Notes: a model not told the origin generated them from the letters alone. A stretch of 43,853 nucleotides of DNA from Prochlorococcus sp. AG-347-I04 (GCA_003281625.1 QCBL01000010.1:1-43853); one strand, 5' to 3'. Shown: positions 1 to 13,172, counted from the stretch's first letter. Translations and numbers: made by a program.

Positions 1-224
1 AAATTTATGGTCCTATAATTGTCCAAAATAAATCATACAAAGATATTAAAGGTAGAAAAGTTTTTAACGTACTAAATCAAGAAAATAAAAAACTTATTCT
101 CTCAATCAATTGTGATAAAAATGAATTAGATGTAAGAATACCTGGTAGGAAATGGATGGGAAGTAAGCCTGCTAAAGAAGAATTCGAAAATAATTTAATA
201 AATGATTTTTGTAAAAACTTTTAA
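1..224 (+). CDS. C-terminal end of an unrecognised protein (partial)
   Basis: An open frame enters from the left edge and stops with TAA at 222-224, leaving about 73 codons. The visible part is basic and hydrophilic, contains the stretch DVRIPGRKWMG, and ends NDFCKNF. There are no obvious membrane segments and I recognise no family. Codon use is AT-rich like the neighbouring genes, so it reads as a real gene rather than noise. It lies on the same strand as psaE, 71 bases upstream of it. The start and most of the protein are outside the window, so function cannot be judged. Confidence 0.6.
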   Translation, partial: IYGPIIVQNKSYKDIKGRKVFNVLNQENKKLILSINCDKNELDVRIPGRKWMGSKPAKEEFENNLINDFCKNF

Positions 225-295
225 TTAATATGTGTGAATAATTTGTCTAAGAATATTAATGATGAGTTATTCTACAAAAAGTTAAATTAATAGTG

Positions 296-505
296 ATGGC
301 AATTTCAAGAGGAGATCTCGTAAGAGTAAAAAGACCAGAATCATATTGGTACAATGAAATAGGTAAAGTTGCTTCAGTTGATACATCAGGTATTAAATAT
401 AACTGTGTAGTCAGATTCGATAAAGTTAATTACGCTGGGATAAGCGGAACTGATGGTGGAGCAAATACAAATAATTTCGCAGAAAGTGAATTAGAGAAAG
501 CTTAA
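296..505 (+). CDS. psaE: Photosystem I reaction centre subunit IV (PsaE)
   Basis: PsaE is a small stromal-side (cytoplasmic) subunit of photosystem I that helps ferredoxin dock and supports cyclic electron flow. The 69-residue product starts [20 protein letters not shown], the typical SH3-like beta-barrel opening, and continues with GKVASVD and [11 protein letters not shown], as expected for the family. An in-frame GTG lies immediately before the ATG, but the family normally begins with the short M-A-I-S/Q-R-G run, so ATG at 296 is chosen. mutM begins 4 bases after the stop, so the two genes are probably co-transcribed. Identification is firm. Confidence 0.96.
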   Translation: MAISRGDLVRVKRPESYWYNEIGKVASVDTSGIKYNCVVRFDKVNYAGISGTDGGANTNNFAESELEKA

Positions 506-509
506 ATAA

Positions 510-1388
510 TTGCCTGAATTACCTGAAGTAGAAACTGTTCGCAGAGGTTTGGAGCAAAAACTTAATAACTTTATTATTAAAAAAGTAGAAGTCTGTAGGG
601 ATTCAACTGTTGCATTCCCATCAAACAAAGAAGAATTCATTAAAGGACTTCTGAACTCACTTTTTTATAAATGGGATAGAAGAGGAAAATATTTAATAGC
701 TCAATTAAAAGAAGTTCAAAATGAGAATAGTCAATTTCCTCTAAAAAATTCACAAAATAAGGGATTTCTTGTCATTCATCTAAGAATGACTGGATATTTC
801 AAATTCATTGAGAAATCAACTCATCCTTGTAAACATACAAGAATTAGATTTTTCGACAAAAATAATAATGAGCTTAGGTACGTTGACGTAAGAAGTTTTG
901 GTCAAATGTGGTGGATTAACAAGGGCCTATCGCTTAACAAAATAATTAAAGGACTAGGATCATTAGGACCAGAACCATTTTCTAAAGACTTTGATGCAAA
1001 TTATCTTAAAAAAGTTATTTCAAAAAGAACAAAATCTATAAAAGCTATTTTATTAGATCAAACAATAGTGGCAGGTATAGGTAATATTTATGCTGATGAA
1101 AGTTTATACTCTGCTGGCATCTCACCTTTTAGAGAAGCTCGAACAATAAAGAAGAATGAATTAATCAAGCTTAAAGAATCAATTGTAACTGTATTAAAAC
1201 AAAGTATTGGTTCTGGGGGGACGACATTCAGCGACTTTAGGGATTTAGAAGGAGAGAATGGAAATTTTGGTTTACAGACAAATGTTTATAGGAGAACTGG
1301 AAAAGAATGTCGTAAATGTGGAAATTTAATTGAAAGACAAAAAATTACTGGAAGAAGTACCCATTGGTGTCCTAAATGCCAAAAATAA
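510..1388 (+). CDS. mutM: Formamidopyrimidine-DNA glycosylase (MutM/Fpg)
   Basis: This base-excision repair glycosylase/AP lyase removes oxidised purines such as 8-oxoguanine. The 292-residue product opens [14 protein letters not shown], giving the catalytic N-terminal proline (after Met removal) and the following glutamate. It has the helix-two-turn-helix region around [12 protein letters not shown] and ends with a four-cysteine zinc finger (CRKCG to CPKC). Length is normal for the family. The start is TTG at 510, fixed by the invariant N-terminus. It sits 4 bases downstream of psaE. Its stop lies inside the A-rich side of a hairpin that also ends the opposing rRNA operon. Identification is firm. 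Confidence 0.96.
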   Translation: MPELPEVETVRRGLEQKLNNFIIKKVEVCRDSTVAFPSNKEEFIKGLLNSLFYKWDRRGKYLIAQLKEVQNENSQFPLKNSQNKGFLVIHLRMTGYFKFIEKSTHPCKHTRIRFFDKNNNELRYVDVRSFGQMWWINKGLSLNKIIKGLGSLGPEPFSKDFDANYLKKVISKRTKSIKAILLDQTIVAGIGNIYADESLYSAGISPFREARTIKKNELIKLKESIVTVLKQSIGSGGTTFSDFRDLEGENGNFGLQTNVYRRTGKECRKCGNLIERQKITGRSTHWCPKCQK

Positions 1389-1420
1389 AAAAGGCTTACT
1401 CAAGAAGAGTAAACCCTTTT
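1389..1420. terminator. Bidirectional terminator between mutM and the rRNA operon
   Basis: AAGGCTTACTC pairs with GAGTAAACCCTT across a short AAGAA loop, with one unpaired base. On the minus strand the stem is followed by TTTTTTATTTTT, a good Rho-independent terminator for the rRNA operon. On the plus strand it is followed by TTTTAAATATTTTT and can end psaE-mutM. It lies exactly between two convergent units. Confidence 0.75.
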
Positions 1421-1430
1421 AAATATTTTT

Positions 1431-1548
1431 ACCTGGCATTGAGCTATTTTCTCAAGGGGCTACCCCCTAAATATTTTCGCCGCTGATGCGTTTCACAACC
1501 GAGTTCGAGATGGATCGGAGTGGTTCCACATCGCCATGAACACCAGGA
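1431..1548 (-). rRNA. rrf: 5S ribosomal RNA
   Basis: Read on the minus strand, the gene begins TCCTGGTGTTCATGGCG and ends AGCTCAATGCCAGGT. The two ends pair (CCTGG with CCAGG), and the interior has the conserved CCGATCCATCTCGAACTCGG segment of 5S rRNA. Length is about 118 nt. It is the last gene of the rRNA operon, about 65 bases after 23S, and is followed by a strong hairpin terminator. The ends are set by the terminal helix and may be off by one or two bases. Confidence 0.95.
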
Positions 1549-1555
1549 TAATGTG

Positions 1556-1575
1556 AACCTTGAGAACTGCATAGA
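1556..1575 (-). other. 3' arm of the 23S precursor processing stem
   Basis: These 20 bases in the 23S-5S spacer are complementary at 19 of 20 positions to 4591-4610, which lies just upstream of 23S in the transcript. The single mismatch is C opposite C. In the precursor RNA the arms would close a stalk around 23S, the usual RNase III substrate. The pairing is seen directly; the processing role is inferred from other bacteria. Confidence 0.7.
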
Positions 1576-1611
1576 AAATTATATAAATTAAAACAATAAA
1601 TTAAGTTTATT

Positions 1612-4487
<2,876 letters not shown>

Positions 4488-4743
4488 ATAACTTCAAAAT
4501 TGAAGCATCAGCTTAATAGAATTGTTATTAATGCATTCGCACAAATAATAAATCTGCATCATTAAAGATGCTTATTGTCTTTAAAAATAATCTATGCAGT
4601 TGTCAAGGTTCTCTGAAAACAATGAAATTAATCAATGAGTCCAGCATCTTAATGATTTCATTAGGAAGCTAGATTCGTTCAGAATTATGATCACAACTCA
4701 AAAAATTTTCCTTTCTACAGATTATGGAAGAGGTGGTAATCAG
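4488..4743 (-). other. tRNA-Ala to 23S spacer of the rRNA operon
   Basis: This is a transcribed AT-rich spacer with no coding gene. It contains the 5' arm of the 23S processing stem (4591-4610), a small hairpin next to the 23S 5' end (CTTCAAAATTGAAG at 4492-4505) and another with GCATC/GATGC arms (4556-4571). The structures are read directly; their roles in maturation are inferred. Confidence 0.7.
4591..4610 (-). other. 5' arm of the 23S precursor processing stem
   Basis: This arm is the partner of 1556-1575, with 19 of 20 bases complementary. It lies about 104 bases upstream of the mature 23S 5' end in the transcript. The pair would bring both ends of 23S together for cleavage. Confidence 0.7.
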
Positions 4744-4816
4744 TGGAGGTAAGCGGACTCGAACCGCTGACATCCTGCTTGCAAAGCAGGCGCTCTACCA
4801 ACTGAGCTATACCCCC
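4744..4816 (-). tRNA. tRNA-Ala (TGC anticodon)
   Basis: The minus strand reads GGGGGTATAGCTCAGTTGG and onward, giving a 73-nt cloverleaf. The acceptor stem is GGGGGTA/TACCTCC with one G-T pair. The anticodon loop is in CTGCT-TTGCAAG with anticodon TGC, and the T-loop is TTCGAGT. No CCA is encoded. It lies in the 16S-23S spacer after tRNA-Ile, the standard position for this tRNA in cyanobacteria. Confidence 0.97.
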
Positions 4817-4828
4817 AACATAGAGATA

Positions 4829-4902
<74 letters not shown>

Positions 4903-4920
4903 AGGAAAATAATGGGTGTG

Positions 4921-4939
4921 ACCTAGAAAAACTTAGGAA
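4921..4939 (-). other. 3' arm of the 16S precursor processing stem
   Basis: The plus-strand sequence ACCTAGAAAAACTTAGGAA lies in the spacer about 90 bases after the 16S 3' end. All 19 bases can pair with the rRNA leader at 6813-6838 if seven bases in that leader are bulged out. This would enclose 16S in a stalk. Pairing is visible in the sequence; cleavage is inferred. Confidence 0.65.
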
Positions 4940-5026
4940 ATGAAATTCTTAATAAATTAAGAACGTGAGATACCGATCGACCTAAGGTGACAAAATAATA
5001 ATATTAAACATTTTGTTGTCTCCCTG

Positions 5027-6511
<1,485 letters not shown>

Positions 6512-6812
6512 GTTCAAATCCTTTTGTAGATAAATCTACTCAATATGAATTGCATTCTCCAAATAAAAATAAGATTGACTTAGATTATTCAGGTTCAGCC
6601 TCCTTAAATAATTAAGGATTACTTTGAGTGCACATTAAAAATATTTCAAAGTGACTTTCCAGATCTCAGATCCGTTGGTTTTCAAAAAACTAAAAGTTAG
6701 CAATTGAAAACAATTTATATATTCTTGACGGGACCTCACACCTTTATTGCAAATACATCTCAAAATTACCAAAACTAAATTTGATAAAGTTTTGACGCAA
6801 TAAAAGCATCAG

Positions 6813-6838
6813 TTCCTAAGTTTTTAAATTTTCTAGGT
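6813..6838 (-). other. 5' arm of the 16S precursor processing stem
   Basis: The arm consists of TTCCTAAGTT at 6813-6822 and TTTCTAGGT at 6830-6838 on the plus strand, separated by seven bases. Together they are fully complementary to 4921-4939. It lies about 300 bases upstream of the 16S 5' end, so transcription must start to the right of 6838 for the stem to form. Confidence 0.65.
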
Positions 6839-7005
6839 GCAGAGTTAAACAATAAGTGAGTAACTCATTTTGAAGGTAAAACCCTTCTTCTGGCTGAAAA
6901 TACTGATCGAAATCAAATCTTCAAAAAATTCATTTATTTACCAAAAATAAGATTTAAGGTAATTGCTTGAATAATGCAAAAAAGAATATTTTTGCCCAGA
7001 AGAAA

Positions 7006-7035
7006 ATACTAAACCATACGACTGTAATTGTGCAA
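7006..7035 (-). promoter_or_regulatory. Candidate rRNA operon promoter
   Basis: On the minus strand TTGCAC (7030-7035) and TAGTAT (7006-7011) are separated by 18 bases, a reasonable sigma-70 layout. This predicts a transcript start near 6999 and a leader of about 490 nt. It is upstream of the 16S processing arm, as required. Other weak matches exist in this AT-rich stretch. Confidence 0.4.
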
Positions 7036-7122
7036 CCTTTTATACAAAAATTTTTTATTAATTTTTTATTTGTTCAAAGTCTCTTTTAACAACTAGGCTA
7101 AAATAATAGGGATATAAACGAA

Positions 7123-8562
7123 ATGGCAGAAAGATTTAGTCAAAAAAATTTAAGAGTAAGACCAAGTTCTGATGAAGAGAAGATTGTAACAAATGCAAAA
7201 AAACACTTCGAAAAGACTTTAGTCGAAATATCAGGTGAACTAGTAGGAAGTGTTGCAGCACTAGAACACCCAACAAAAAATAAAAAATTAAATTACGGAG
7301 AAATATTTTTAAGAGACAACGTTCCAGTAATGATTTACCTCATTACTCAAAAACGGTACGAAATCGTCAAAAAGTTTCTAAGTGTATGTCTTGAGTTGCA
7401 AAGCGCAAATTACCAAACACGTGGGGTATTTCCTACTAGTTTCGTTGAGGAAAATGGGAAGCTCATTGGTGACTATGGTCAGAGGTCAATTGGAAGGATA
7501 ACTTCAGCAGATGCAAGTTTATGGTGGCCCATTTTATGTTGGTATTATGTCAATAAAAGCGGCGATTATGCCTTTGGAAAAAGCCAAAGTGTTCAAAGAG
7601 GTATTCAACTTTTACTAGATCTAGTTCTACATCCAACATTTGAAGGTACTCCAGTACTTTTTGTTCCAGATTGCGCATTTATGATTGATAGACCTATGGA
7701 TGTATGGGGAGCGCCTCTGGAAGTTGAAGTTTTACTTCATGGATGTTTAAAAAGTTGTATCAACCTTATGGAATTAAGTAGAGCAGACCATGTTAGCAGA
7801 CTATTAGACCAAAGACTTATTCTCACAAATCAATGGGTTAAGGATTTAGGAAGTTTTCTTTTAAAACATTACTGGGTTACCAGCCAAACAATGCAAATTT
7901 TAAGAAGAAGGCCAACTGAGCAGTATGGAGATGATCAACACTTTAATGAATTTAACGTTCAACCTCAAGTAGTTCCCTCATGGTTACAAGATTGGTTAGA
8001 GAATAGAGGCGGTTATTTAATAGGAAATATTAGGACAGGTAGGCCTGACTTCAGATTTTACAGTTTAGGTAATTCTTTAGCATGTATATTCGGAGTACTG
8101 CCTCCCGAAGAACAAAGAGCTTTATTTAGATTAGTTTTACACAATAGACAGCATTTGATGGCTCAAATGCCCATGAGAATTTGTCATCCTCATATGGATG
8201 TCGAAGAATGGCAAAATAAAACTGGATCGGACCCAAAGAATTGGCCTTGGAGTTACCATAACGGTGGCCATTGGCCAAGTTTACTTTGGTTTTTTGGTGC
8301 AGCCGTTTTATTGCATCAAAAAAATCATGGTTCAGATGACGTGATCCTAATGGAAGAAATGAAATCTTTAATAGAGGAATCATATTGGTGTCAACTTAAT
8401 CAACTACCTAAGCAAGAATGGGCTGAATATTTTGATGGTCCTACAGGTACTTGGGTTGGACAACAATCGAGAACATATCAAACTTGGACAATTGTTGGTT
8501 TTTTATTAATGAATCATTTTCTAAGAAATGATTATAACGATCTAGATATGTTTAAAATTTGA
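7123..8562 (+). CDS. Neutral/alkaline invertase, GH100 family
   Basis: The 479-residue protein matches the GH100 neutral/alkaline invertases of cyanobacteria and plants, cytosolic enzymes that split sucrose into glucose and fructose. Recognisable blocks are GEIFLRDNVPVMIYLI (about 59-74), RGVFPTSFVE (100-109), RPMDVWGAPLEVEVLLHG (190-207), the SYHNGGHWPSLLW segment (377-389) and EWAEYFDGPTGTWVG (432-446). By position in the family, Asp193 and Glu435 are the likely catalytic pair; this is inferred. There is no signal peptide. The gene is alone on its strand, starts after the rRNA leader, and ends 2 bases before the opposing petD. A role in sucrose turnover is likely. Glucosylglycerate-type substrates are not excluded. 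Confidence 0.9.
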   Translation: MAERFSQKNLRVRPSSDEEKIVTNAKKHFEKTLVEISGELVGSVAALEHPTKNKKLNYGEIFLRDNVPVMIYLITQKRYEIVKKFLSVCLELQSANYQTRGVFPTSFVEENGKLIGDYGQRSIGRITSADASLWWPILCWYYVNKSGDYAFGKSQSVQRGIQLLLDLVLHPTFEGTPVLFVPDCAFMIDRPMDVWGAPLEVEVLLHGCLKSCINLMELSRADHVSRLLDQRLILTNQWVKDLGSFLLKHYWVTSQTMQILRRRPTEQYGDDQHFNEFNVQPQVVPSWLQDWLENRGGYLIGNIRTGRPDFRFYSLGNSLACIFGVLPPEEQRALFRLVLHNRQHLMAQMPMRICHPHMDVEEWQNKTGSDPKNWPWSYHNGGHWPSLLWFFGAAVLLHQKNHGSDDVILMEEMKSLIEESYWCQLNQLPKQEWAEYFDGPTGTWVGQQSRTYQTWTIVGFLLMNHFLRNDYNDLDMFKI

Positions 8563-8564
8563 GA

Positions 8565-9047
8565 CTAAAATAATCCTAAAGTTAGTGATTTATCGATTGG
8601 CAAGCAAGCACCAATTCCAAGATATATTGTTAAAAAAGTTCCAAACAAGAAAACAGACATTGCTATTGGTCTTCTAAAAGGATTAGAAAATTTATTAACG
8701 TTTTCGATAAATGGCAGAATCATCAATCCAAGTGGAATTAATGTTTGAAGTGCGATGCCTAAAAGTTTGTTAGGAACTACCCTAAGTATTTGAAAAACTG
8801 GGTAAAGATACCATTCAGGGAGAATTTCTAAAGGAGTTGCGAATGGATTTGCTTTGTCTCCCAGCATTGCAGGATCAAGAACTGCTAAACCAACTACGCA
8901 GGCAATAGTACCTAAAATTACTACTGGGAAAATATACAATAAATCATTTGGCCAAGCAGGCTCACCATAATAATTATGGCCCATACCTTTAGCTAGTTTT
9001 GCTCTTAATTTTGGATCAGATAGATCTGGTTTTTTTAACGTAGACAT
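8565..9047 (-). CDS. petD: Cytochrome b6-f complex subunit IV (PetD)
   Basis: PetD is the subunit-IV half of the split cytochrome b of the b6f complex, helping form the plastoquinol oxidation site in the thylakoid membrane. The 160-residue product begins [35 protein letters not shown] and includes the PEWY motif (within [17 protein letters not shown]), which is central to the Qo site. Three membrane helices are visible. Length is normal for the family. It follows petB by 32 bases on the same strand, the classic petBD unit, and its stop is 2 bases from that of the converging invertase gene. Identification is firm. Confidence 0.98.
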
Positions 9048-9079
9048 GAGAAGGTTTGTGATGATTTAAGTATAAAAGT

Positions 9080-9736
9080 TTATAAGGGACCTGAAATACC
9101 CTGTTTACGAATCATTAAAAAATGCATCAACATGAATACTGCCAATGACCAAGGTAAGACGAATGTGTGAAGACTGTAGAACCTTGTAAGCGTTGATTGG
9201 CCAACACTTTCTCCACCTCTAAGCAGTTCGACCATAAAATCACCAATTACCGGTATTGCAGCTGGTACACCTGAAACAATTTTGACTGCCCAGTAACCCA
9301 CTTGATCCCATGGTAAAGAATAACCTGTAACTCCAAAAGCAACTGTTATGACTGCCATTACAACACCTGTAACCCAGGTTAATTCTCTTGGCCTTTTAAA
9401 ACCTCCGGTAAGATAAACCCTAAAGACATGAAGGATTAACATCAAAACCATCATTGATGCACTCCATCTATGAACAGACCTAATTAACCATCCAAAACTT
9501 ACATCGGTCATTAAATAACTGACTGAACTATAAGCTTGTGTAACTGTTGGCTTATAGTAAAAAGTCATTGCAAAACCTGTTGCAAATTGAATTAGGAAGC
9601 ATACTAAGGTTATGCCTCCTAAGCAATAAAAAATATTTACGTGAGGGGGTACGTACTTGGAAGTTACGTCGTCAGTTATGTCTTGGATTTCAAGCCTTTC
9701 TTGAAACCAGTCATAAACAGATGAAGAATTCGCCAT
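9080..9736 (-). CDS. petB: Cytochrome b6 (PetB)
   Basis: Cytochrome b6 carries the haems of the b6f complex. The product has 218 residues with four membrane helices. Cys38 in IFYCLGG is the covalent attachment site of haem c(n). The bis-histidine haem ligands lie in [21 protein letters not shown] and the region around [21 protein letters not shown]. The open frame extends 21 codons further upstream, but the family begins close to [14 protein letters not shown], so ATG at 9736 is used. ctpA is transcribed divergently with 71 bases between the starts, so both promoters share that gap. Identification is firm. Confidence 0.98.
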   Translation of the reverse strand: MANSSSVYDWFQERLEIQDITDDVTSKYVPPHVNIFYCLGGITLVCFLIQFATGFAMTFYYKPTVTQAYSSVSYLMTDVSFGWLIRSVHRWSASMMVLMLILHVFRVYLTGGFKRPRELTWVTGVVMAVITVAFGVTGYSLPWDQVGYWAVKIVSGVPAAIPVIGDFMVELLRGGESVGQSTLTRFYSLHTFVLPWSLAVFMLMHFLMIRKQGISGPL

Positions 9737-9807
9737 CCAAAAAAAAATTAGCTTTGATATAAAGAGCTTACTTAAAATTCTTATACTTGGTGTTAACACT
9801 TAACCCA

Positions 9808-11094
9808 ATGAATTCATCTTTTAACAAACTTTTAACATTCAAAAATTTGATCACTGCATCAATGATCATCATTTTTTCTATTAATCTTTTATTGATTGAA
9901 AGAGTGGATGCTCTCAGTGATAGCAGGCAATTAGTACTTGACGCTTGGACCTTGGTAAACGAAGGTTTTTATGATCCAGAAAAGTTTGATGAAATCCAAT
10001 GGAAAAGAATTAGACAAAAAACATTACAGAAACAAATTGAAACAAGTGAAGAGGCTTATTCCGCGATTGAAGACATGTTAAGACCTCTAGAAGACCCATA
10101 TACAAGAATACTACGCCCAAAAGATTATGAATTGCTGAAATCAAGTAATTTTGGTAGTGAAATTAATGGTGTTGGGCTCCAATTAGGTGTAGATGATGAT
10201 AAAAAAGTTAAAGTTATCTCTACTCTTGGGGGTTCTCCAGCTGAAGAAGCTGGGATAGTAAGCGGCGACTTAATAGAGAAAGTTGATGGAATCTCATCAG
10301 AAAAATTAGGGCTTGCAAGTACTGCCTCTAAGTTAAGAGGTGAATCAGGGACAAAAGTTTTAATTGAAGTGTCTTCGGAATCAGGAGGAAATAGGGAAGT
10401 AGATTTAGAAAGAAGATCAGTTGATCTCAGACCAGTTAGAACGAAAAGATTAAGAGACGATTCTCACACAATAGGATATCTAAGGATAACTCAATTCAGC
10501 GAAAGCGTACCCAAAAAAGTTGAAGAGGCACTTCAAGAGTTAAAAGATAAAGAGGTTGAGGGCTTGATCTTGGATCTTAGAAATAATTCAGGGGGGCTAG
10601 TAAGCTCAGGTATAGCAGTTGCAGAATCATTATTAAGTGAGAAACCTATAGTCGAGACAAAAGATAGAAATGGAATCAAAGATGCAATTATTTCTCAAAA
10701 AGAGACATCTTTTGATGGACCAATGGTGACTTTAGTAAATAAAGGTACTGCAAGTGCCAGTGAAATACTTGCTGGTTCCTTACAAGATAATAAGAGATCA
10801 ATTCTTATGGGAGAACAAACTTATGGTAAAGGTTTAATTCAATCCCTAAAAAGTTTGGGAGAAGATAGTGGTATCGCTATAACAGTGGCTAGTTACTTAA
10901 CCCCTAAAGGTAATAATATTCAAGGCCAAGGTATTACTCCTGACAAATCACTTGATCTACCGGATGCAAGTGATTATGGAAGTTCTGAGGATAAATGGGT
11001 GAAGAATGCAGAATTATTTCTGGGGTCGCTTCTAGAAAAAGAAGAAGTTTCAGTGCAAACTATTGATTTAAATAATGTAGAAATTAAATCCTGA
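9808..11094 (+). CDS. ctpA: Carboxyl-terminal processing protease (D1-type CtpA)
   Basis: CtpA-type proteases trim the C-terminus of precursor D1 in the thylakoid lumen, which is needed to assemble the manganese cluster of photosystem II. The 428-residue protein has an N-terminal hydrophobic segment (about residues 14-32) acting as signal or anchor. A PDZ domain follows (about 115-200; SPAEEAGIVSGD), then an S41 protease domain with the Ser-Lys dyad: Ser316 in GTASASE and Lys341 in YGKG. A TTG seven codons upstream is possible, but ATG at 9808 leaves a normal signal sequence. Other cyanobacterial Ctp paralogues exist; the link to D1 is inferred from similarity and from the adjacent petB-petD genes. 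Confidence 0.9.
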   Translation: MNSSFNKLLTFKNLITASMIIIFSINLLLIERVDALSDSRQLVLDAWTLVNEGFYDPEKFDEIQWKRIRQKTLQKQIETSEEAYSAIEDMLRPLEDPYTRILRPKDYELLKSSNFGSEINGVGLQLGVDDDKKVKVISTLGGSPAEEAGIVSGDLIEKVDGISSEKLGLASTASKLRGESGTKVLIEVSSESGGNREVDLERRSVDLRPVRTKRLRDDSHTIGYLRITQFSESVPKKVEEALQELKDKEVEGLILDLRNNSGGLVSSGIAVAESLLSEKPIVETKDRNGIKDAIISQKETSFDGPMVTLVNKGTASASEILAGSLQDNKRSILMGEQTYGKGLIQSLKSLGEDSGIAITVASYLTPKGNNIQGQGITPDKSLDLPDASDYGSSEDKWVKNAELFLGSLLEKEEVSVQTIDLNNVEIKS

Positions 11095-11131
11095 AATAGC
11101 TAAAGATTGAAAATAAAAAATCTTAAAAATT

Positions 11132-12388
11132 ATGAGCATTAAAAGAATTTTTCATGACCCTATTCATAAAGAAATAGTATTTGATGCAGGGAAGCCAGAA
11201 GAATTAATGATTATGGAATTAATTGATACAGTTGCTTTTCAAAGACTAAGAAGAATAAAACAATTAGGAGCGGCTTCATTACTTTTTCATGGTGCAGAAT
11301 CGAGTAGATTTACTCATTCAATTGGTGTTTTTTGTATAGCTAGAAAAATTTATAATAGATTAATTGAAAGTAAATCTGCATTTTGTGAAAATAAATTTGT
11401 TCTTTATGGAGCAGCTCTACTACATGATTTAGGTCATGGACCACTAAGCCACACCAGTGAAACAATATTCAAGCATGATCACGAAAAATGGTCTAAAAAA
11501 TTAGTTAAAAATTATTCTCCAATAAATTCAATACTTAAAAAGTATGACAACGAATTACCGAGAAAAATTGGTGAATTATTTCAATCAAAACAACTATTTT
11601 CAAATCCTATAAAAACATTGATAAGTAGTGAGATAGATTGCGATCGTCTCGATTATCTTTTACGCGATAGTTATAACACAGGTACTAATTATGGCTTGGT
11701 AGATTTGGAAAGAATTATTTCAGCTCTTACTTTTTCGCCTGATGGAAATATCGGAATCAAACCAAAGGGAATTATCGCTATTGAGCATTTCCTAGTTCTA
11801 AGAAACTTGATGTACAGAACAATCTACAATCACAAAATAAACGAAATATCGACATGGATTCTGGAAAAAATAATTTATACAATTAAACATAATATTGACA
11901 GAAAAATTTGGTTAGATAATTCTCTGCATAAATGGATATTTTCTCCTGAAAATATTGATTTTGATGATTTCATTAGAAATGATGATGTAACCTTTTACTA
12001 TCATTTGATTAGATGGAGAGATGATTCTTTCGAGCCACTTTCTACTTTGTGCAAAATGTTTATTGACAGAGATTTATTAAAGGCATCAGACATAAGTTTT
12101 TTAAGTAAAATAAATAGATTAAAAATCCTTGCATTTGCTAGAGGGTTATGTGAAAAAAATGGTTATGATTCAGAAATATTTTGCGGGATTAAGGAAAGGT
12201 CTTTTAAAGGCTTTGAATCTAACAATGCACTAAAAATATGGGACGGCACTTATCAAAGCGCATTAGAAAATAATTCTGCTTTAATAAAAACTTTAATGAG
12301 ATCTGAGGAAAGCTCATTTATCATTTATCCAAGTATGATCAAAAATGGGATCAAAAATGAAATTTCATTAATAAAAAACAATTCCTAG
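11132..12388 (+). CDS. HD-superfamily phosphohydrolase
   Basis: The 418-residue protein has the metal-binding HD-domain signature of dGTPase-like phosphohydrolases: an RFTHSIGV histidine (His62), ALLHDLGHGPLSHTSE (His98-Asp99 and His102 region) and a later SEIDCDRLDYLLRDS segment with further metal-binding aspartates. Such proteins hydrolyse nucleotides or nucleotide-like phosphates, but the substrate of this subfamily is not evident here. It starts 37 bases after ctpA and ends 10 bases before minC, so it may be transcribed with minCDE. It looks cytosolic, with no signal or membrane segment. The family call is firm and the reaction is not. Confidence 0.85.
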   Translation: MSIKRIFHDPIHKEIVFDAGKPEELMIMELIDTVAFQRLRRIKQLGAASLLFHGAESSRFTHSIGVFCIARKIYNRLIESKSAFCENKFVLYGAALLHDLGHGPLSHTSETIFKHDHEKWSKKLVKNYSPINSILKKYDNELPRKIGELFQSKQLFSNPIKTLISSEIDCDRLDYLLRDSYNTGTNYGLVDLERIISALTFSPDGNIGIKPKGIIAIEHFLVLRNLMYRTIYNHKINEISTWILEKIIYTIKHNIDRKIWLDNSLHKWIFSPENIDFDDFIRNDDVTFYYHLIRWRDDSFEPLSTLCKMFIDRDLLKASDISFLSKINRLKILAFARGLCEKNGYDSEIFCGIKERSFKGFESNNALKIWDGTYQSALENNSALIKTLMRSEESSFIIYPSMIKNGIKNEISLIKNNS

Positions 12389-12398
12389 ATTCAATTCA

Positions 12399-13061
12399 AT
12401 GGAAATCGTTTTAATTAACACTAAAAGTAAAAATTCAGGAATTTTTTCTTTGTTAGATTTAGATAATATCCATGAAACTTTAAAAAGATTTTCTTCCATC
12501 AAGGAGCCTTATGAAGTAAAAATTTTCGCAGTCAATGAGTCAATAAGTTCTCATCAATTATCAAAATTAAAAAATCATTTTGACAAAATTAATATTTGTT
12601 CCTTATGCCTTTATTCAAATAATAGAGATACTGTATTAAGTGGAAGGTCTTTAAAAATAGATTCAGCTTTTATTAAAGACCAAGAAATTAAAAATAAGTT
12701 ACTTTTATACAATCCAAAAAAGAAAGACGATATTCTTCACAAAGGAACAGTACGATCGGGGGAAAGAATATCTTCAAATGGAAACCTATGTATTATTGGA
12801 GATGTAAACCCAGGAGCCATAGTTTCCGCTAAAAAAAATATTTACGTTTGGGGCAAATTGCTAGGGATCGCATTCGCAGGAAAAAGTGGAAATAAGAATG
12901 CCTCCATATCATCACTTTATCTCAACCCTTTGCAATTAAGAATTGCAGATGTAATAGCAATTGGGCCAAAGGATAAGCCCAAAAATTGTTATCCAGAAAT
13001 TGCTGTAATAGATAAACAAACGATAATTATCAAACCACACATAATCGAAATTAAAAATTAA
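12399..13061 (+). CDS. minC: Septum site-determining protein MinC
   Basis: MinC inhibits FtsZ polymerisation away from mid-cell when recruited to the membrane by MinD. The 220-residue product has a variable N-terminal domain (about 1-100) and the C-terminal beta-helix domain that binds MinD. The latter is recognisable in TVRSGERISSNGNLCIIGDV, NPGAIVSAKKNIYVWGKLLG and AFAGKSGN. Length is typical. It is followed by minD after 111 bases and then minE, the standard order. The AT-rich N-terminal half is poorly conserved, as is usual for this protein. It begins 10 bases after the HD-hydrolase gene. Confidence 0.93.
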   Translation: MEIVLINTKSKNSGIFSLLDLDNIHETLKRFSSIKEPYEVKIFAVNESISSHQLSKLKNHFDKINICSLCLYSNNRDTVLSGRSLKIDSAFIKDQEIKNKLLLYNPKKKDDILHKGTVRSGERISSNGNLCIIGDVNPGAIVSAKKNIYVWGKLLGIAFAGKSGNKNASISSLYLNPLQLRIADVIAIGPKDKPKNCYPEIAVIDKQTIIIKPHIIEIKN

Positions 13062-13172
13062 TCAATCATTTGCAATAAATTAATTCAAATTAGATAAATT
13101 TAAGAATTACTTAATCTTTAAAATATTTAACTTTCTCAAAGTGGCTTTATTATTTGGAAAATCTTTAAAATC

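Larger units (their letters stand above)
6512..7122 (-). promoter_or_regulatory. rRNA operon leader and divergent promoter region
   Basis: This 611-base stretch has no convincing gene on either strand. On the minus strand it is the leader of the rRNA operon. It holds the 5' arm of the 16S processing stem (6813-6838) and small hairpins: GTAGAT/ATCTAC at 6526-6539, TCCTTAA/TTAAGGA at 6601-6618, and ACTTTGA/TCAAAGT between 6621 and 6652. A candidate rRNA promoter lies at 7006-7035. On the plus strand the right end should carry the promoter of the invertase gene; TAAAAT near 7100 is a possible -10 box. Everything except the sequence symmetries is inferred. Confidence 0.6.

Noticed and set aside
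9547..9762. 71-codon plus-strand frame opposite petB
   Set aside because: It is a shadow of petB; composition and lack of any motif argue against a gene.
9737..9799. N-terminal extension of PetB by 21 residues
   Set aside because: Cytochrome b6 proteins begin close to [13 protein letters not shown]; the extension is a chance upstream frame in the ctpA divergent gap.
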